DNA from: Cinclus cinclus
Lineage: Eukaryota > Chordata > Aves > Passeriformes > Cinclidae
Assembly (NCBI RefSeq): GCF_963662255.1
Contig: NC_085048.1
Coordinates: forward strand, 97,675,729-97,739,728
DNA length: 64,000 nucleotides
Reading direction: 5' to 3'
Both the position numbers and the translations under genes were made by a program. Shown here piece after piece: positions 48,801 to 59,446 of this stretch. Position 1 is the stretch's first letter. Every line of letters starts with the position of its first letter. The notes under the pieces are model-generated. The model saw only the letters and a program-made list of their open reading frames with translations. It was not told where the DNA came from and searched no databases.

Positions 48801-51800
48801 GCAGAGGTGGAACTTTCTGGGTTATTCCCTTTCGCTCTTTGATCATTTGCAGTTCCTCCCCTCCCAGTAAATAAGTGCATTTTGTGCTGCCTTCTGTGTA
48901 GGGTGTCACTGCACTGATAGTAACTTTTCCTGAGGGAAGTAGATGGAGGCAGCAAGTGCCTCATCCCAGTGTGTGTTGCCGTGCTCCATAACTGAAATGG
49001 TGTTGGGCAACTTCCCGCACCCTGGCTGCTCTGGTGGCTCCAGATGACTCACGGCAGTGCCCAGCTCTGCTCTCGACAAGTGCTCGCTTGCAAACCCTGT
49101 CCACGTGGGGAGGCTTCATGTGGGGTGTTTCTTTCCAGATCCAGTGGTTGCCTTTTCTCAGAGAAAGCACAAGAAACCCCTGAGATGCTGCTTCACTTTT
49201 TTCTTGGCTGTATCTTTATGTGTGTTTGTTCCCTGTTGTGTTACACCTGCTGATTTGGTGATCATGCTGGGTGATGGTGAGCTCTCCCTCTCATCCTCAC
49301 TGTGCTGGGTAAAAAACAGGCAGTGGTGTTCTGTGGTGCTTCCAAAATACAATTTAGATCAGCAAGAAGAGACAGCTCACTGTGCTTGGATAATAAATTA
49401 CATGGAATGGAAGAAGTACGGCCTGATGCCAGCCGGCATCTTTTTGACCCCTGGTACACTGATTGCTCCCTGTAAAACATGATGGCTGTGGAAGCACGAG
49501 GGTTGGGTCACTCCAGGCTGGGAGGGTGCTGCTGAGGACTCAGTGCTGGCCTGTATGGTCAGCAGCTGGGAAACATAGCAGCTGTGTTTGGGGCAGGAAT
49601 ACCCATTTTATTGAGTGGTTGCTCAGGGGCACCAGGACCGTTTTAAGAGAAGCCTGGAATTTGTGCAGATAGGAATACTTATACTAAAAGTCAGTGGTGT
49701 GGATTTTGACCTTTTTTTTTTTTTTGCCGAGTGCATTCAAAGTTTTTTCCCATTATGTTCAGATTAGATTTAGCACTCCCTACTTTTTCCTCAAGGGTTT
49801 TAGAATCTTAGGGACTCCATTAAATTGACTACTGAAGGCATCATCACCCACCCCTACTCTTCTGCACACTCAGTCTTCGTGTCTTCTCTCAGGTTATTTT
49901 CAGTGCGTTCGTATCTTGCAGTTTGTCACTGCTTTTAGTTTCCCAATTAAAGTGTGGTCCCATGCTTGCTTTCTTTTCAACAGTGTCACTGGGTTTTGTT
50001 GTGCTTAGATTTGGGGTAAATACATGGTTGCCTAAAAGCTGAGTACTGGATATGAAGAGAGTTCAGCACCTGGAAAAGTTTCATGAAGTAGAGCTGAAGG
50101 AGTGGGAGCTGGGAAGCTTGCTGCTAAGCATTAGCCACTCATCCTCTGGTCTGTGAGAATCATCCCCAGATCAGTTATCAGCCAGTTTGGCTTGGATTAG
50201 GGATGTTGAGTAGTCAAAAGTAGGAGGGTTTTTTGTTTGCTTGCTTGTTTGTTTAAACAGAAAGACAAATTCTACACTGGTGGAATAAAATTAAAAGCAT
50301 GTTGTCCACGGAGGTCAGCACAGTGAAGAGCATTGCTTTGCCTTCCCTGGGCTCTGGAGGAGAATTTGCACTTGAGGAGCAGGAGCTAGAAAGCAGCAAG
50401 TGGGAACAGCTTTGCAGTCATGAAGATATACTGGTGATGTGGTTTCGTGATACAGCTCCATTGTTGCTTTCCAGTTAAATCTTGCAGAAGGGTCACTTGG
50501 AGTGAAGCTTCGAGCTGTTGGTTTTCCACTGGAAATCAGAAGTTTTGGTACTACTAAAGCTGAAGGAGGCAGAAAAGCTGTATGGAAAAGATAGCTTTAT
50601 GTTTTCCAGCATTGGTAAGTTGTTACTTACACTGGCTGAAATAGCTATGTTCACTTCTGTTTCAAGAGGATGGTAGAGAAACACACAGAAGGGTTACCCT
50701 GGAAAGGGAATTAGCATCAGAATTATTTTGCAAGTTACTTGCTCAAACGGCTTAGTTGTGAATGTATCAGTGGTTTACTTTTTTGCATTTTAGTCCACTT
50801 AGCAAGCACAATGTTGAATTTAAGGAAAATGACCCATGAGCATCTCCTGAAAAGCTACTGGCTGTAAAGTATTTTTCTTGAAAGCAGTTACTTTCCTCCC
50901 CTCCCCTTCTTGTGTCTCACCAAAGGTTTTTCTTAGAAGTTCAGATTTCACTGCTTGTTTGGGTGTGGGTTTTTTAAAAATTATTATTATTTTTATATCC
51001 CAATTTCTTTGTTAGACTGTTTTTATGTGCATATTTTTAATCTGATGCACAGGGAGCCAAGTCCAACAGTGACTGCAGCCTCTGGAAAAGATTCACGTTT
51101 GCAAAGTCTCTGAAGGCAGCAGTGGAATAAATATCCGGAGGCTCTGGGCCGTGTATGGGATCTGAATTGGGGTCAGGGCATGTGTGAGCTCTTGTATAAT
51201 TTTTCTCCCAGATACTTGTGTCAAACACGAACCCAGTTGTGTGTGTATCTTTGTGCATTTAATTAGAAAAAAATGGAAACTTTTATGAAAAAAAGTTAGA
51301 TGAAACCTTCATCTTGCTCCCTGCACTTCTGTGGGCTATGATAGGGGTTTGTTTAATACCTTCCCTATTGCAGGATTTCTTAGCTTTTCTTTATACTGGA
51401 CCTTTGGTTTTCATTACTTCCCCCACCCCCCCTCCTTTAATTATATCACAGGGTGTGGGAGAACGTTGACATGAGAGAGACTTGGAAGCATTTCTGCAAA
51501 TCCCTAGAAAACCTCTCTTTCCCTTTGAGCCACCAATGCAAGGTTCAGATGAATCCACTGAGCTTATGGCTTGTCCAGTCCTTTGGTTGGTTGATTTTAT
51601 TTTCAGGCTGGATTTAAGAAGGTGATAAATGCATTTTTAATGTTTTTTTTAAACCCATTATTTTAAATTTTCCTCTGCTTTACAAGCCAGGAGGAATGGA
51701 AAGAGCCCTGTCTGCTGTAGATGCTGCCCCAGGGAGCATCTCCAGGTGTTCTTTGTCACACAGGTGTTCATCTCTGACACAGACACTGGGTCCCAGCTTG

Positions 51801-54800
51801 CTGAAATCTGTGGCTGAGAGGTGGTTTTATCCTCAGAAGACTGTAATGCCTTTAGTTGTCTTGGATACGTGACATCATATAGTGTTATAATCAAATACAG
51901 GCTTTCTCAGGGCTGGGGGGGAGGATCTCAGCTGACCTCCAGCAGGGGTGTGAGGTGTGCAGGGCATGGCAGCCTGAGACAAAGGAAATGGGGGGGGGGG
52001 AAGGTGGAATTAGTAGGAAGCAAAATGGTTTGGTGTCATCCTTTTAATGTTCCTGGTCAGGCAGATGGGTGCCTTTTATTGATGGGTTTGCATTAGTTGT
52101 GCCAGGATGGTTTTTTAAATTTTCTTTTGCCTTCAGCATGCACAGACTTGTAGTTGGTCCTGTGCTATGTGCACAATGACTTGGAAGTTTATTTGCAGTT
52201 TGGGTAGGTGAGCAGTGACAGTCATTTATTTGTCTAACTCTTGGGCTGTTTTGAACAACACACACTGATGTACTTAAGTCAGGACAAGCCGTTACACTTC
52301 TTGTAGATGCAAGGGAATATGAAAAATCAGTAGAGGAATTTGCTATTGGTGTAGTTGTGTGCATACAAGAGTATGTACCAATTGTCTTAAATACTCTTAC
52401 AGAGCCTGTTTGTGTCAGGACAGAAGTTGTGTCCGTAACTAAGGCTGCACACCCTGAGCTTGTTGTGGAAAGAGTGGGTTCAGAGTTGCTGTCATTAAGT
52501 GTGATATGGCTGAAAATCTTTTTTCCTAGATTAAAATTATGTTCACTCCTCAGACTTGGGCAATGCATATGCAGGTAAGATTTTTTTTTTTAACCTGGAG
52601 GGAAATCACTGTGCTGTTGGCAGGCTCCAGGTCTTCCCACTGTTAGCAGAGGTGACCTAGTTGCTTGGCTGGTCCTGCAGAAATAAGAAGGTGCATTTAG
52701 TTGTGGAGAAGGTTGTCCTAACCTGATGCTGTGCAGGTGCCAAAAGGGCACCTTTCATCTGATGCCACGGTAAAGAAGGATCAAGCTGCCAGACCAGCTC
52801 TGTTCTCATGCTGTCTTGGCATGGACAAGGCTGTGACATCTTATGACAAAAAGGCTGAATTCTTTCTTGCCTGTTCAGTGAGTCCAAGCGTGGTGGCCAC
52901 TGAAGCGACACCTGTACACTTAGACCTGCAATGCTGCTGAGTTTGGAGGAGGTCCCCCTGGTGGGATGGTGGCATCTGCTACAGCTTTGTCCTTTAGACC
53001 TGGATTCTGCTGGAGCTGAGACTTCTGCCAAGAAGGGCTGCTGCAAAATAAGCGTGCTTCCCTGCTTGCCTGGGGATATGCTCAAGTGGACTTCCAGTTT
53101 TGTTAAGTGGTTGACCTCTATTAGAGGAACTTTGTCTTGATTAAATGCTCACACATCAAAGCATTTGCTCCTGTGGCTGGACATAGCAGTGCTCAAGGTC
53201 TTCCATCAAAATTCGGTTCTGGGAGGGGGTGTTTGTGGGGCAAACAAAGCTGGTTCGACCCAGATGTGCTCTGCTAGGCTGAGGACCTTTCAGTGGTCAT
53301 AACCTTTCCCAAACTTAGCACTCCAGTGAGTTTGAGAGAAGTCTGCGAAAACTATTACCTTGTCTTGGGACATTGAGTCTCCTCTGATCTGTCTGTGCTT
53401 CTCTGGTCCTGACTGCTGCCTTGAGACACCTGCAACCTTAATCAGCCCCTTCAGACATGGGCTCTGCTGCTTGGGTTGTGAGTGCGGAGTGAGGAGCAGG
53501 TCTTCACTGGGCTTTGGGTGCTCAACTGGCATGGATTAGCAGGGAGGTCCTGGCTTTTATGTGATGCCAAAAATCAGACTGCTGGAAGAAGGTTATCTCT
53601 CACCTCTTTTCTGATGCATCCTGACTTTTATTTGAGCAGCCTTTTTATCTTCTTACCCTAGGACTCATAGTTCTCTGTAGTTACCATGCAAAATGATGTA
53701 CCCCTCCACTGTGACGCTTTGAGGGATAAATGCTTTGGTTGGCCTTTCTTTTGAAGGTACTAACAGGATCCTTGAGTTCCTTAGGATTTGTATGCATGAG
53801 GCTCTGCTTCCAGTTGGAAGTGTTGATACCAGTGTACAGCTGTGTGCTGTGTGACTCTGTACTCGTTGGGAGGGTAAAGCACATGGGCAGAGCACAAACT
53901 TCCATATTTTTCAGAGATGTGCTTAAAGCATATTATTTTTGCACTTGCCTGGCTGGAGGTTGCCTTTTGGCTTTGCTTACAGGGCTGGGGCTGTCCCCAT
54001 GGGAATTATCAAAACATCTGCACTGGAGAGCTACTTCTGTGCTCTTTCCTTTTCACTCTTTGCTCTCCTTGCTCTTACTGTGGTTTTTCTGCTGGGGCAT
54101 ACCTGGGCACAAAACCCTGCTGAGGCTGGCTTTGGTGAATCCCATGAGCCTTATGTAAAACATTAAACCCCAAATATTGGAAGTGGTGATCTTGAAAATG
54201 ACAGCTTGGAAGCTGTGTTCTCAGTTGTGTTGGCTTATAGCCAAGTAGAGCATACATGGAGAAAAAAAATAATAATGGATTTTGGATGTCATTAAGGCTC
54301 TGTGTGAATGAAGAGGGGTTCTGGAGAGCACACAAGCTGTCCACTTGTGTGCCTTCAGTTATGCTCCAGTGACACTGGTGTTGCTCCTGTGATTTTATTT
54401 TTCTCTTAGTTATTAGTTGAAAGTAGTCTAATATGGCCTTTCTAGAAAAAAATATGACCTTTCTAGAAAAAAAGAAATTAATTTCTGATGTGTTCACATA
54501 GGTGTGTGAGGTGGTGAACTAGAATAAGAAGGAAATGAGATGTGGATTTTTGCAATGCAAAAATCTACTCGGAGAAATATGATAGTAACCTATATTATTT
54601 ACTGTAAGTATGTTACCTGCAAATGATTTTTATTTTCAAGTAGGGTATTAAATATGCTAATGATCTTCTGCTAAAACGTAGTAGCATGCAAACAAGTAGT
54701 GCATTTACACCATGAAGTCTACCTGATTATAAATGCCATCTTAATAAATTGCTGCATTTTTTCCCTTATTTTTCTGAGAAGACTGAGTGTGCTCAGGCCA

Positions 54801-57063
54801 GTTTCATGTTGAGAACAGACTTTATTGCCCCCTTTCCCCTAAGAAATGAATACAGTGACCTCAGACTTGCATGTGTGTGTCGGCATTTGCATGTACTTGA
54901 TCTGCCATGCTGACGGAAGATTTGTAAAGGGAGATTTCATGTAACATGAACCGAGAGCTAAAATTACCAAAACACGGCTGTGAGGTGTAAGCTCCTTTGT
55001 AGCTGCCTAAAGAGGTGCTGAACAAGGGGGCAAAGTTAATCATTGTAAAGAGAACAGAGCAGCTCGTGTTGCAACAGAGTTGAAGTTTGTCTCACTGTAT
55101 GAATTTTATCACTAGGTCTTTCTTTGTTGTTGTTTGAATTGAAGAAAGGATTGAAGAAGTGACATGAGCATATGTATATATGGCTGTGTTTAAAACCAGT
55201 CATCACTGACTGCCTATATAAATCTGCTCTGGTGCCTTGGGGGAGAAGTACATTGTAGGGAGAGCAAAGCTATTCTTGACCAGCTATTTGAGCAGCTCAC
55301 TTTGCATTATTTTTTTTTCTTTTTACTGGCTGAGCTGGTAGTCAATCACACTCATCACTGCACTTAATAGAAATAAGAAACAGAAAATAAAAAATTATGG
55401 GTATTTACCAGCACTGCTGCTGGTAAGCAAGCATTAGTGCAGGTGCCATTGTCAACATGGCTTTGCAATAGCTGGTGCAAGAGCGTGTGAGCAGACGAAG
55501 AGAGGAATAAAAATTGCTGGTGGGAAACACGGTGTGTTTCCTGGGGGAGGCACAAAATCTACACCTCATGACTGCCTGGCACCAGGCAGGGGCTGGCAGG
55601 ACTGGGGAGCATAAAATGGATTATCCTGTTGCCTTTCTGTGTCACCACGTCACTCCTCTATTGCACATATCACTCCCCCTCTCTCTCCAAAATAAAGAGG
55701 CTGGGCAGTGTACTGCCAGGGGCACGGTGAGGCTGCCAGGTTAGAGCTGGCTGGGGCTGGGGCTGGCAGAGCCAGGCAGTGGACACTTGGTGGGAGAAGA
55801 TGCAAGTGCAAGGAGACAAGCATTTACTGCAGACTGGTGTAAGAAAACATCCAGTGTGGAGCTGTCTGGTGAGATGTGATATGGAAACTGTTCTTGAGCT
55901 CTGGCACCTGGGACCTGCAGCATGAAACCAGAATGATAGTGCTTACAGGGACAGGGAACTGGAATGGAGTTTGGGTTTTTCTTTGGTTGTTTTGTTGGAT
56001 CTTTTTATAGTTAATATGAACCTCAGCTTTGCTCTGTGCTATTTACAATTTGAACTGCATCCATAGGTGGAGTGGCTTATGTCTACAGTGTACGTGTGTG
56101 TACATTTACATCTGTACACTGCCCACGTCAGCAGGAAAAAAACAGCTGTTCCCATAACATAGTCTGCTAGAAGACCCCTTTAAAAACTCTACAAGCAAGG
56201 TGGTTTCTGTTGGTGTAATGCCTCTAAAGCATGGGTAGCCTTTTAGACCATGCATTGAGGGGCAGTGTTTTATGGATATTCGTGTTATAATTAGGGTTTT
56301 AGTGTTTTGTTGTTTTGGAGTTTTTTTTATCTAAGTGGTGAGCCATTGTTCCTGCAGGTCTGAGCTGCCGCCCCAGTGTTTGGTCCCTTCCTGTTGAGAA
56401 CTGGTCCCAGTACTCTGCTGTGCAGGGAAGCCCAGGTTAGGGCAGCCAGCCCTTGCAGGGGGGGGAAAAGATCTTTTGGATCCAGGCAGCTCTGTGGGAC
56501 CCAGGTGATGAACAGATGGCTGGCCAGATCTTCCCCTGGTAGAAACAGGCAGCAGCACTTTGGAATGACTGTGACTTGTAGGGGTTATAAAGATTTCATT
56601 TGCACTGTGCCCACCATAGCCTTTATGCTGATTTAAGCTTTGCAATTCCTTTTTCACTCTTTGGACACCAAAGGCAAGCACTGCTAAACAGGGTCAGTTT
56701 GCAGTATGAGTAACTTAAGAGTTAATGTGAGAGCCGAATGGATTAGATCCTACCTGTTAAGGTTTTTTCCAGGTTTCAGGTATTGACATGAATATCGTTA
56801 TTATTTCTTTGTCTGAATTGGTGTTTCTAGGTAGATACAGCAGTTTCCAGGTGTTTCCTATAAGCTCTGCTATAAACCAAGAGGAGGTAGCACATGCTCA
56901 GGGGTTTACTGGGAGGCTCTTCTTGGACCTTGGCTCTCACCAGTGGCTTCAGTGTTCATGCACGTTATGGGAGTGGTGCAGCCCCACAGCTGGGTTTGGT
57001 AGGCTCCTGCTGAATGTCATTGTGGTAGTTTGCAATGATTTCTGACCATCTCCTTTGTTGCAG
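45840..57063 (+). other. FOXN2: FOXN2 intron 1
   Basis: The intron runs from GTGAGT to TTGTTGCAG, 11.2 kb. Its first 0.7 kb continues the CpG island. The rest is ordinary unique sequence with T-runs at about 46618-46633, 47571-47588 and 49712-49726 and a 21-base tandem duplication near 54433. A possible 45-base cryptic exon lies at 52530-52574. I recognise no coding exon, RNA gene or intact mobile element. Open frames of up to 174 residues (for example 52044-52568 on the minus strand) show no family features. Confidence 0.75.
54433..54474 (+). repeat. 21-base tandem duplication
   Basis: Two adjacent copies of a unit of the form TATGRCCTTTCTAGAAAAAAA (starts 54433 and 54454) differ at one base. 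This is a short local duplication in intron 1 with no evident function. Confidence 0.8.
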
Positions 57064-57077
57064 ACCAATCAAGCTAA
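57064..57077 (+). other. FOXN2: FOXN2 exon 2, untranslated 5' part
   Basis: Fourteen bases lie between the inferred splice acceptor and the FOXN2 start codon. The acceptor is a pyrimidine-rich run ending TTGTTGCAG at 57063, preceded by a plausible branch-site motif CTGAC near 57044. The FOXN2 ATG has T at -3 and G at +4, a moderate start context. These bases are also read by a second upstream ORF in another frame. Confidence 0.8.
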
Positions 57078-57614
57078 ATGGGTCCAGTCACTGGAATGAC
57101 TCCGGATAAGAAAGCTGAAACGCCCGGAGCAGAAAAAGCCGCAGGACTACGGCAATGCCACGGGGTGGGCAGCCTGCCCGACACGGGCGACGCCGGCAAG
57201 CCAAAGGCTGCTGTGGTGGACAGAGATTCAGCAGATGATGAGCTCACAAATTTGAACTGGCTGCACGAAAGTACTAACCTGCTAACAAACTTCAGCCTCG
57301 GCAGCGAGGGCCTTCCGATTGTTAGCCCCTTGTATGACATCGAGGGTGACAGTGTGCCATCCTTCTCACCATCCTGCTACCAGAACCCTGAGAAAAAATC
57401 CTCCACTTCCAAACCTCCTTACTCTTTCAGCCTTCTCATTTACATGGCGATTGAGCAGTCCCCCAACAAGAGCTTGCCAGTCAAAGAAATCTACAGCTGG
57501 ATCCTGGACCGCTTCCCCTACTTCGCCACGGCCCCCACCGGCTGGAAGAACTCGGTCCGACACAACCTCTCCTTGAACAAGTGTTTCCGAAAGGTGGAGA
57601 AAAGCCATGGCAAG
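57078..57614 (+). CDS. FOXN2: FOXN2 forkhead transcription factor, first coding exon (residues 1-179)
   Basis: This exon encodes the N-terminal 179 residues of a forkhead (winged-helix) transcription factor, a nuclear sequence-specific DNA-binding protein. The N-terminus begins [20 protein letters not shown], and a conserved acidic segment [14 protein letters not shown] (about residues 53-66) precedes the forkhead domain. The forkhead domain starts at about residue 112 ([15 protein letters not shown]), and the recognition-helix region [17 protein letters not shown] is at about 154-170. The N-terminal wording and the [20 protein letters not shown] block match FOXN2 rather than the paralogue FOXN3. 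The exon stops after GK at residue 179 with an AAG|GTGAGA donor in phase 0, so the wing of the forkhead domain lies in the next exon, outside the window. The open frame runs 11 codons past the donor to a TGA at 57648-57650, which is intron read-through. I took ATG 57078 because it matches the family N-terminus and follows a good splice acceptor by 14 bases. Identification is confident. The exon ends come from splice consensus and frame. Confidence 0.95.
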
Positions 57615-57650
57615 GTGAGACCTGGCAGGAGGGAGCTGGAGCAAGTCTGA

Positions 57651-57704
57651 AATTCAGGGAGTAATGGAGAAGGTTGTAATTCAGGGAGAAGTGGAGAAGG
57701 TTGT
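57651..57704 (+). repeat. 27-base tandem duplication next to the FOXN2 exon donor
   Basis: Two adjacent 27-base units (57651-57677 and 57678-57704), each starting AATTCAGGGAG and ending GGAGAAGGTTGT, differ at two positions. They begin 37 bases after the exon end. The units are purine-rich with GGGAG and GGAGAAGG motifs, which can act as intronic splicing elements. Confidence 0.85.
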
Positions 57705-59390
57705 GTTGTTCTTAAGCACATTTTGTTTGGGTTGTTTTCACCCCACTGTGTCATCTTAGCACTTTATTTGAAGATGAAGGTGGTTTGGAAATGCTGCTTC
57801 AGGAATTAACTAAAGTCACTGGATTTTGTTATTTGTTGTTGACCTGGGTACACCCAGCTGTGGTTATGCTTTTGAAATCTGGCACACATGCAATTGCAAA
57901 AGACACTTGTTTCCATTTACTTACAATTTTGTTAGCCTGCAATAACCAGCCTGAAATTTCAGATAACTCTCCTAGGAATATTTCTTGATGAAACCTCTTA
58001 AACTAGTGCTTTCTCTGTTTTCCAGTGCTGAAATTGTGGGGTATGTTCCTTCTTCCCTTCTTTTCCAGCATGGCCATGGCTACAATTGGACTGGCAAGCA
58101 GAGGATATTGTGGGATACCAGGCAGGGAAGCTGGGAGTAGGGGTGTCCCCCCTCTGGGTGCACAGGTGGTCTTCTGCAAGGTGCCTTTGCTTGTGGGCAC
58201 ACTGGATGTACATAGCTGAGTGTTCTTCAGTCCAACAGCTTTCTCAAATATTAAATTGACTCTTCCACTTGTGATATCCTGTTAGACTTAGCACAGCTCT
58301 AGCTTTCCAATAACCGTATTAATTCCTGCATTTTATGGACTGTAATGCTTTAACATATGTCATAAGATGTGCATCTCTGTGTAGTACAGACACACTTCTT
58401 AATGTCAGGGATACTCTTTTCTGTACAAGTTTTCTTACTATGATTTATATGATTTTACTAGGGACTTTCTTCCTCTCTCTCCCTCTCATGCCCCATCTTG
58501 TTCCTCAAAGAGCTGGCTCTAACTTCAGTAAACTAACAGACCACATACTGGAAGTCAACAAACAAATCCTGTGCTTGGAGGTCAGACTTGGTGATAACAG
58601 CAGGCTTGTTATCAGAAATGCCTGCAATGCTTGGAGTGCTTGACAAGCTCTCGCTGTAGAGAGGGGTCCTGGAGCTGAGTGGGCATTGGGGAGGACTGCC
58701 TTGTACTGATAGAATTGAACACCACTGCTTCTCAATATTCCTGCTTCTGCATTAAAATGTTGTTTTCACAAGCAGCAGCCTTGCATTGAACAAAAAGTGA
58801 ATTTTTATTGCAATATGACAAGTCCATTAACTGCCCCATTGCTGAATTCTGCTGAGTGCTAGGACGGGCTCTTAATGTGGCTCAAGGTGCTGTAATGGGG
58901 TAACCGAGGTGCTCAAGCTGTCCCTGTGTGGACAACTGGATCTGAGCAGGGATCACACACTGCTGTAGGTGACAAAAGTGCTGTTAAAGGCCTGGGTGAC
59001 TCTTTCCAAGGAGGGTGACATGAGTTTCTGAAAAATTAAGGCAGGAAAGGTAAATCTAAATTGGTAGGAGTTCCTTCTGTCTGTGGATCTGCCCTTAAAT
59101 GCTCTCATGTTTTTGAGCCTCATGTGTTAGGAGTTAACCTGTCCTTGGCATTTGGGTGGCAGCAGCTTGACACAATGCGTGGTCACCTGCTTATCCTGGC
59201 ATATCCATGAGTATTGCTGGGCTCAGGGGGTGGCTTGCTGCTTGATGTGACATCTTTAGTAGGAAGAGCAAAATGCAGAATATCTCCCACTGTTGCTAGC
59301 AAGGTGATGCTGATGTGCTCTGTCTGTGGTTTCCCAGGGCTCCAGAAATTGCACAGCTCTGTAACTCTAAAGAACAGAAACTGTGCTTAC

Positions 59391-59446
59391 AAAAAAAAAA
59401 AAAAAAAAAAAAAAAAAAACAACCCAAAAAAAAAAAAAACCCAAAA
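59391..59446 (+). repeat. A-rich simple repeat
   Basis: A run of 29 A residues (59391-59419) is followed by further A-runs broken by short C-containing interruptions. No poly(A) signal, target-site duplication or recognisable body precedes it, so I do not call it the tail of a retrocopy. Confidence 0.85.

Larger units (their letters stand above)
45831..57099 (+). promoter_or_regulatory. Upstream ORF 2, spliced (45831-45839 joined to 57064-57099), overlapping the FOXN2 start
   Basis: After removal of the inferred intron, the ATG at 45831 reads through three codons of exon 1 and into exon 2, giving 14 codons before TGA at 57097-57099. It is in a different frame from FOXN2 and covers the FOXN2 ATG at 57078. 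Its own start context is weak (T at -3, A at +4), so leaky scanning past it is likely. Its stop overlaps the in-frame Met7 codon of FOXN2 (ATG 57096-57098) as ATGA, and Met7 has G at -3. The structure depends on the exon 1 donor being correct. Confidence 0.45.

Noticed and set aside
52044..52568. 174-residue Thr/Ser-rich minus-strand frame in FOXN2 intron 1
   Set aside because: No recognisable domain, low-information composition, and no supporting context.
57615..57650. Continuation of the FOXN2 frame for 11 more codons
   Set aside because: A good GTGAGA donor precedes it, the protein family continues differently after GK, and the added residues are not forkhead-like.
59300..59446. Possible retrocopy ending in a poly(A) tail
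   Set aside because: No poly(A) signal, gene-like body or target-site duplication was seen before the A-run; a simple repeat is sufficient.
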